From the NCBI GenBank assembly GCA_028873925.1, contig JAPPNA010000152.1:1-35482 (forward strand): 35,482 nucleotides of DNA, written 5' to 3'. The stretch's first letter is position 1; every line of letters begins with the position of its first letter. Made by a program: the position numbers and the translations under genes. The notes beneath the pieces were generated by a model. The model did no database searches. It was given only the letters and a program-made list of their open reading frames with translations, and had not been told where the DNA came from. Positions 30,902 to 35,482 of this stretch are shown one piece after another. This DNA comes from Bacteroidota bacterium. GTDB taxonomy: Bacteria; Bacteroidota; Rhodothermia; Rhodothermales; Bin80.

Positions 30902-33297
30902 GTGGCCATATCGGGTACATTCTGATTCTGACCGCCTTTGTGACCGCCGGTCTGGCATCGTTTGCCTTTTTTCGGGCGGCCCAGTTTGACCATGATCCGG
31001 TGGACTTTCGGCGCATCGGGGTTCTGCTGTGGAGCGTGATGACCGGCTGCCTGGCTGCTGCCTGGATCCTGCTGGTCTGGCTGATCGCGACGCATCAGTT
31101 TCAGTACAACTATGTGTGGGCGCACTCATCGCGGGACCTGCCCTTTCATTTTCTTTTCTCGGCCAGTTGGGAGGGCCAGGAGGGGTCGTTCCTGTTGTGG
31201 ATAATTCTCAACAGCCTGGTCGGGCTGGCGCTGATCCGCTGGGCTGCGCCCCGGTATGTGGCCCCGGTTATGGCGGTGGTGGCTTGCTGCCAGGCCTGTC
31301 TGCTAACTATGATTGTGGGCCTGAAATTCGGCCCTCTGGAACTTGGTGTGACACCATTTTCTACGCTGGCGGAAGCCAATCCCGATGCGCCCATATTCCA
31401 AAGCAATCCTGATTTTGTCCCTGAGGACGGCACCGGTCTGAACGACCTGCTCCAGAATTACTGGATGGTGATACACCCGCCGATGCTGTTTGTCGGATTC
31501 GCGACGATGATCGTGCCGTTTGCCTTCGCCGTTACGGCCTTATGGAAACGGTATTACACGCAGTGGGTGCGCCCCGCCTTGCCTTGGACGCTGGTGAGCG
31601 TCTTGAGTCTGGGTGTCGGCATCAGCATGGGAGGGTACTGGGCTTATGAGACCTTATCGTTCGGGGGGTATTGGGCGTGGGATCCGGTTGAAAACTCCTC
31701 GTTTGTGCCGTGGCTGGTAGGCGTGGCGGCAGTCCACATGATGCTGATCCAGCGGAAGGGCGGCATGGGACACAAAGCTGCACTGTTTCTGCCTATCCTG
31801 GCGTATCTGCTGGTGGTTTACTCCACATTCCTGACGCGGAGCGGCATTCTGGGAGACGCGTCGGTCCATGCCTTTGTGGACCTGGGGCTGTACAATCAGC
31901 TGCTGATCTGGATATCGCTTATGGGGCTGCTCGGGTTCGGGCTTTTTGCCTGGCGGTTCCAGAGTCTGCCGGGGCCTCAGCAGGAGGCTCATTACCTGTC
32001 GCGGGAGTTTCTGGTCTTTTGCGGAGCGACGCTGTTATGCGTGATTGCGGCGGTGGTGCTTTTGGGTACCAGTGCGCCGATCTTCGGACAGCTGTTCCGC
32101 AATAATCCGGCTACCGTTCCGATTGAATTCTATAACAGCTGGACACTGCCGCTTTCGGTCGCCTTTGTGTTTCTGGCCGGGTTGGGGCAGCTGTTCTGGT
32201 GGACGAAGATGAGCGTGGCCCGGATAAACCGGGTGCTGCTGATGCCTGCTGCCTTAGCGGTAACCAGCACGCTGCTGGTGCTGATGCTGACCCCCTTCGC
32301 ACAGGGCACCACAGAATTGGACGCGACCGGTTTTTGGGACCGGTACGGCTATGGGCTGCAGCTGCTGTTGCTGCTGTTTGTGGCTTTTTTCGCCGTTTAC
32401 GGCAACGCGGCGGTGCTGTGGCGGGTTGCCCGCGGCAATCTGAAGCTGGCGGGTGGCGCGCTGGCCCATGTAGGACTTGGAATCGCGGTGATTGGCATCA
32501 TTGCCTCGTCGGGCTTCAGCCGCGCACTGACGGATGCGCCGGGTCGGGACAATTTCGTCGCTGAGCGGGGACGTACGGTGCGAGCCGCCGGGTACGAGGT
32601 GCGTTATGCCGGGACCGAGCCTGGCGTACGGGGCCAGACGGTATATTTACTGGACGTTCGGGATCCGAAAGGAAATGTATATCGGCTGCATCCGGTGGCC
32701 TATGAGTCGGATGGCGGCCAGTGGATTCAGCACCCGGATCTCAAGCTCTACTTTGAGAAAGACCTGTTTGTGGCAGTCACGCCGCGTGCCATGATGGAAG
32801 AAGGATCGAATAATCAGGTCACCTTGGCCCGCGGCCAGGAGGTAACGGTGGGTGGCGGCGCGTACACAATCCGCTTTGACGAATATGACACGGCGCTGGA
32901 TCTGGGTACCATGGCTGGCCCGGACGAGGCCGACCAGACGGAAATCGCGGTCGGTGCGGCGTTGACGATCACCGAAAACGCCGCTGCGCTGACCCGCCAG
33001 GTGATGCCGGTCTATGTGATTCGGAAGGATCGCAGTTTGCGCGTGATTCCGGTCACTTTCGGTGCCATGGATGTATACTTCACCGCGATGAATGTGGACA
33101 CCGGGGAGATTACACTTACGCTGGACGGGGTCACCGGGGCGGACTATGTGGTCGTACAGGCCTTTGAAAAGCCTGCCATCAGTCTGGTCTGGATCGGCAT
33201 CATCCTCATGTCCGGCGGCTTTCTGCTTTCAGTAGTACGCCGTATGAAGGAATCTCGTTGGCAGCCAGCATCCGCCCACGCTACTGATTCTGAATGA
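30898..33297 (+). CDS. ccmF: CcmF/NrfE-type heme lyase subunit of cytochrome c maturation
   Basis: A 799-aa polytopic protein of the heme-handling family. The WWD domain GGYWAWDPVENSSFVPWL is at about residues 255-271. A conserved P-His stretch is W189-M-V-I-H193-P-P, and NQLL/LGDASVHAF-type segments lie in later loops. About 15 hydrophobic helices are apparent, with a large soluble domain at about residues 560-760 before a final TM helix (SLVWIGIILMSGGFLLSVV). CcmF with CcmH attaches heme to apocytochrome c in system I maturation. The gene starts by ATGA overlap with mpl and ends the plus-strand run; no CcmG/CcmH gene follows. The CcmA-like ATPase at 1611-2240 may belong to the same pathway, but it lies about 29 kb away. 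Confidence 0.94.
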   Translation: MSGHIGYILILTAFVTAGLASFAFFRAAQFDHDPVDFRRIGVLLWSVMTGCLAAAWILLVWLIATHQFQYNYVWAHSSRDLPFHFLFSASWEGQEGSFLLWIILNSLVGLALIRWAAPRYVAPVMAVVACCQACLLTMIVGLKFGPLELGVTPFSTLAEANPDAPIFQSNPDFVPEDGTGLNDLLQNYWMVIHPPMLFVGFATMIVPFAFAVTALWKRYYTQWVRPALPWTLVSVLSLGVGISMGGYWAYETLSFGGYWAWDPVENSSFVPWLVGVAAVHMMLIQRKGGMGHKAALFLPILAYLLVVYSTFLTRSGILGDASVHAFVDLGLYNQLLIWISLMGLLGFGLFAWRFQSLPGPQQEAHYLSREFLVFCGATLLCVIAAVVLLGTSAPIFGQLFRNNPATVPIEFYNSWTLPLSVAFVFLAGLGQLFWWTKMSVARINRVLLMPAALAVTSTLLVLMLTPFAQGTTELDATGFWDRYGYGLQLLLLLFVAFFAVYGNAAVLWRVARGNLKLAGGALAHVGLGIAVIGIIASSGFSRALTDAPGRDNFVAERGRTVRAAGYEVRYAGTEPGVRGQTVYLLDVRDPKGNVYRLHPVAYESDGGQWIQHPDLKLYFEKDLFVAVTPRAMMEEGSNNQVTLARGQEVTVGGGAYTIRFDEYDTALDLGTMAGPDEADQTEIAVGAALTITENAAALTRQVMPVYVIRKDRSLRVIPVTFGAMDVYFTAMNVDTGEITLTLDGVTGADYVVVQAFEKPAISLVWIGIILMSGGFLLSVVRRMKESRWQPASAHATDSE

Positions 33298-33404
33298 CCC
33301 GGCGGGCGAAGGTCTATGTGTGTGGTCAGATCAGCGGCATATGCAGGCGTTCCGCTGACACCTAGGCGTGCGGTAACCTGATGCCCGCGGCCCGAAGGAC
33401 TAAT

Positions 33405-33480
33405 GGCGTGGCGGGGGGTGTCTCCTGATACGAATCAGTTGGTGCTGGATGCCCTGATTCTAGCCAGGGTCCTCCATCAA
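33405..33480 (+). pseudogene. Possible IS3-type transposase scrap
   Basis: A 25-codon segment reads WRGVSPDTNQLVLDALILA. This resembles the segment after the second catalytic Asp of IS3-family transposases (VGW.......LVLDAL.MA). The frame dies soon after and no further motif was found. It is a weak match that could be chance. Confidence 0.25.
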
Positions 33481-33676
33481 ATTCAGTTTATTGCCTGCGA
33501 TTGTTTTCGCGCTGCCCGCCTTGGGCCTGCTGACCACCATCATCGGCGGGCTAAGCTGAGCCGCTGGTATCCAGGGCTAAGGACCTGATTGCGGAATCGC
33601 CCCTGCGGGCCCCTGGAGATCCAGAGTACTGATCATTCCCGACGAGTCAAGTCCCAGTCCGCAGTGATCTGAACAT

Positions 33677-33919
33677 TCAATTCCACGGCTGCGCCAGCAG
33701 GAAACCCAGGATGGCTATGCCGATAGCCACAAGAAGTCCTAAGGCCCACTTTACCATCCGTATTTCGCCCTCCAAGCGGGCGATCATGTTCGCTGATGCC
33801 ATTTCTCAAATATGTTCAATGATGTGGATCGAATTTTCCGGATCACTGCCGAACCGCTGCAGCCGCTCCATTAGGTCGGTAAGCGCCAGATGGAGGGTGT
33901 CTGGATTTTCGGACTTGCG
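33677..33919 (-). pseudogene. Coiled-coil / C-terminal TM protein remnant (DUF1640-like)
   Basis: Reading down the minus strand, one frame gives a helical piece with LALTDLMERLQRFGSDPENS, then TGA (33808-33806), then an ATG at 33802. The ATG opens a 41-aa frame: MIARLEGEIRMVKW followed by the hydrophobic ALGLLVAIGIAILGFLLAQ and a stop at 33677. An upstream TAG at 33922-33920 and a TGA near 33973 lie in the same frame. A short ERL..xG....A/I helix, a coiled coil and a terminal TM helix are the layout of DUF1640/CCDC90-like bacterial proteins. I read it as one gene broken by stops. Alternatively the 41-aa TM frame could be an independent small membrane protein. Confidence 0.4.
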
Positions 33920-34597
33920 CTATGTAGTCAGATAGCCAAGCCTGCCGGGCAGTTCCAGCATGTCAGTGAGTCATTTCACTTTGCCGACCTTGCGGAGATC
34001 CCGCGTGCTGGCAGGGCAAAACACTCTTGTGAAATACGCCTGAATGAGTTCGGACGCAATAGCCCCCTTGGGCATCCGCTCCCGGCGATAGGATTCTTGG
34101 GCGCTGTATGCAAGAGCGCGGCAGATTCACCGCCGGCCACTTCGCTTTCGTGAAATCCCCCGATGTGACCTGTGCGAATAGCGCTTGCGCAGCCCGCATC
34201 TGCGTCAGCTTTGAATTTGTTCATGGAGTAGGGTGATTATTTCAATTGTGATACCTTCGCGTTCGGGGGCCATCAGGTCCATGATGGTCGGCCCCATGTC
34301 GCCAGCTCTTCAGAGGCGACCCGTCGGGCGGTCCGCCCTGCCCTGGCCGGAAGACCTAAATTCGATAGACCATCGTTGATGGACTTTGCGAGATGGCTCC
34401 CCTGGATCCGGCAGGAATTTCATTAGCATCCGAAGGGCTACGCTAAGCGCCCTTCGCGTCTGGACTGCCTTGACCGGTGCCTCTGCAGTCCGGGCGCGGG
34501 TGGCGGCTCCTACACGACTCTGTTTGACCCGTAGATACGGCGCTGGCTCTGGGCGCAATAGTGGGTCTGGGCGAAGCCGAGCAGATTGAAATCGCAG

Positions 34598-34714
34598 TCA
34601 GTGCAGCTGTAACTGTTCAATGTCCCATGACTGGGGACAGCGAAAATGGCTCTGCCTGTTGATTGCGGTAACCTTCGCCAGCTCTGCTTGGCTGAGGCCG
34701 ACTATATCATGCAT
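34598..34714 (-). pseudogene. XRE-type helix-turn-helix scrap
   Basis: From the ATG at 34714 the minus frame reads DIVGLSQAELAKVTAINRQ, then a short divergent part and PQSWDIEQLQ before the stop at 34598. The first part resembles the first two helices of XRE/Cro domains (LSQAELA..tGisrqtis), and PSWDT.Q is a common following element. At 38 residues it is too short for a full domain, and the RxExG-type linker is lost. It is read as a fragment. Confidence 0.3.
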
Positions 34715-35146
34715 TGACACGCAAATGAATACGGGGCAGATTCGGTGGCACATAGTGACGGGGCAGATGCCACTTAGCTTGAAGAATTTCATTGGCGCGA
34801 AACACAGATACCTGCCTGCGCGAGTCTTTCCACATCGTAGCCACGGCAGGGTTACCATTGCCCGCAGGAACCGCTTGCGCCCATTCCGTCTCTGTCCCCA
34901 AGTGTATCCCAGTCAGCCTCTCTTAGATTCCTTTCTCGTTTGCGCCCTCCGCGAACAGCGTCAGGCACATTCCGCCCGCCGGAGCTAGGGCCGAGATTGT
35001 GCGGGTTACCCCGTCACGCATCCAAAACCCCAGGCTATACCCCGCTCGCTCCAATCCTGGAGGCCATCAGCGAGTGAGCAATTCCCGCCGGGTAAGTTCG
35101 CATGTTGAGCTGAGTGCAAGAATTCATGTGGGCATCCCGGAGCGGC

Positions 35147-35305
35147 TTACTGACCGAATGCACGCAGACCGACGATCTCCCTGCTTTGCGTGTTCACAAC
35201 CTTATCCTGCACGTTAAGGCGGGATTCTACGGCATCACAACGGGACTCCTCGGCATTAAGTCGAGCGTCCATGACTTCGCGCAGGTGCCGCAATTCGGGC
35301 TGCAT
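35147..35305 (-). CDS. Small coiled-coil protein or fragment, 52 aa
   Basis: A minus-strand frame from the ATG at 35305 to TAA at 35147. The sequence is almost entirely heptad-like: LRHLREVMDARLNAEESR, then DAVESRLNVQDKVVNTQ. A GGAGG lies 14 bp upstream of the ATG, rather far for a ribosome site. The frame stays open upstream toward the window end, so a longer protein is possible. The coiled coil recalls the middle of DUF1640-like or phage-associated helical proteins, and the DUF1640-like remnant lies 1.2 kb away on the same strand. No catalytic motif is present. It could be an intact small gene or one more scrap. Confidence 0.35.
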   Translation of the reverse strand: MQPELRHLREVMDARLNAEESRCDAVESRLNVQDKVVNTQSREIVGLRAFGQ

Positions 35306-35371
35306 AATGACAGCCGGATCCTCCAAGGTGCGTCCACCCGGGCTTCATTGGGTATTAAGGCTGAAGCTCTT

Positions 35372-35408
35372 GCAAAACGCGTGAATCACGGGGTTTTGCT
35401 TATTCACG
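35372..35408. repeat. Two interleaved inverted repeats
   Basis: GCAAAAC (35372-35378) is complementary to GTTTTGC (35393-35399), and CGTGAAT (35380-35386) is complementary to ATTCACG (35402-35408). The arms alternate, so both pairs cannot form as nested hairpins; they would give a pseudoknot topology or two competing stems. It lies 67 bp upstream of the minus-strand coiled-coil frame. Confidence 0.6.
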
Positions 35409-35482
35409 TTTCGCCGGCCGGGCAACTCCGCAACCTCCACATGCAGATGCCCCAGCTTCCGAGGCCATTAAGATGTTCTTTG

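Larger units (their letters stand above)
33298..35482. other. 2.2-kb gene-poor region with decayed gene fragments
   Basis: No intact coding sequence of normal length is convincing here. Reading frames are short, overlap one another on both strands and change frame where motifs appear. An inverted repeat lies 33 bp after the ccmF stop: TCAGCGG 33331-33337 and CCGCTGA 33352-33358, with no T-tract. The recognisable debris is listed separately below. The region resembles a site of repeated insertion and decay rather than a functional operon. Stretches without a listed fragment show nothing I can support. Confidence 0.6.

Noticed and set aside
33963-34224. GADAQGGY in a minus frame, reminiscent of HK97-type phage major capsid proteins
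   Set aside because: The match is one short block, frames disagree on either side, and no other capsid element was found.
34250-34320. Minus-strand GDMGPTIMDLMAPEREG, reminiscent of sulfatase or phosphoglycerate mutase C-terminal text (DxAPTILDL)
   Set aside because: Only about 15 residues fit, no other motif of either family is present, and the frame stops soon after. A sulfatase would suit the sulfation idea, so extra caution was applied.
1-35482. tRNA, rRNA and CRISPR arrays
   Set aside because: I looked for T-loop-like GTTCGANTC contexts (for example near 6575) and regularly spaced repeats. None had the flanking structure required.

Overview
The window looks like a chromosomal segment from an FCB-group bacterium, most likely Rhodothermota/Balneolota or a related Bacteroidota lineage. 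Two secreted proteins end in type IX secretion (T9SS) type A sorting domains. A choice-of-anchor B protein and a TIGR02757 protein, both common in that group, are present. Few genes have a convincing Shine-Dalgarno site, and coding DNA is fairly GC-rich. The placement is inference from gene content, not from a marker-gene tree.

Layout. Positions 2-752 hold a decayed ISNCY-type transposase. Positions 814-6543 are five minus-strand genes. Read 5' to 3' they are a large Ig-repeat surface protein with a T9SS tail, a GH53 endo-beta-1,4-galactanase with a T9SS tail, a CcmA-like ABC ATPase (ATGA overlap with the galactanase gene), an 87-aa unknown and a MazG-like pyrophosphohydrolase. After a 473-bp divergent spacer, 7017-10252 (plus) encodes a secreted FG-GAP/choice-of-anchor B protein and a TPR protein, each followed by a candidate hairpin terminator.

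Positions 10349-22545 form a nucleotide-sugar and glycan region. The plus-strand operon is acetyltransferase (WbpD-like), aminotransferase (WbpE-like), oxidoreductase (WbpB-like), TIGR02757 protein and GT2 glycosyltransferase. It meets tail-to-tail a minus-strand operon of UDP-glucose dehydrogenase, SLC13 permease, sulfate adenylyltransferase/APS kinase fusion and WbpA-type UDP-GlcNAc dehydrogenase. A divergent mannose-1-phosphate guanylyltransferase follows. Together these could supply UDP-GlcNAc3NAcA-type sugars, UDP-glucuronate, GDP-mannose and PAPS, which suggests an acidic and possibly sulfated surface polysaccharide. No sulfotransferase, polymerase or flippase is visible here.

Positions 22597-33297 (plus) are a tight run: TolC-like outer-membrane protein, lipoprotein adaptor, an unusually long RND permease (1340 aa, with about 270 extra hydrophobic residues between TM6 and TM7), Mpl murein-peptide ligase and CcmF heme lyase. 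The last 2.2 kb (33298-35482) has no convincing intact gene of normal length. It carries apparent gene debris: an IS3-like scrap, a coiled-coil/TM (DUF1640-like) remnant, an XRE-like helix-turn-helix scrap, a 52-codon coiled-coil reading frame and two interleaved inverted repeats.

No rRNA, tRNA or CRISPR array was recognised. The most unusual single object is the enlarged RND permease; the most system-like is the Wbp-type sugar pathway embedded with sulfate activation.
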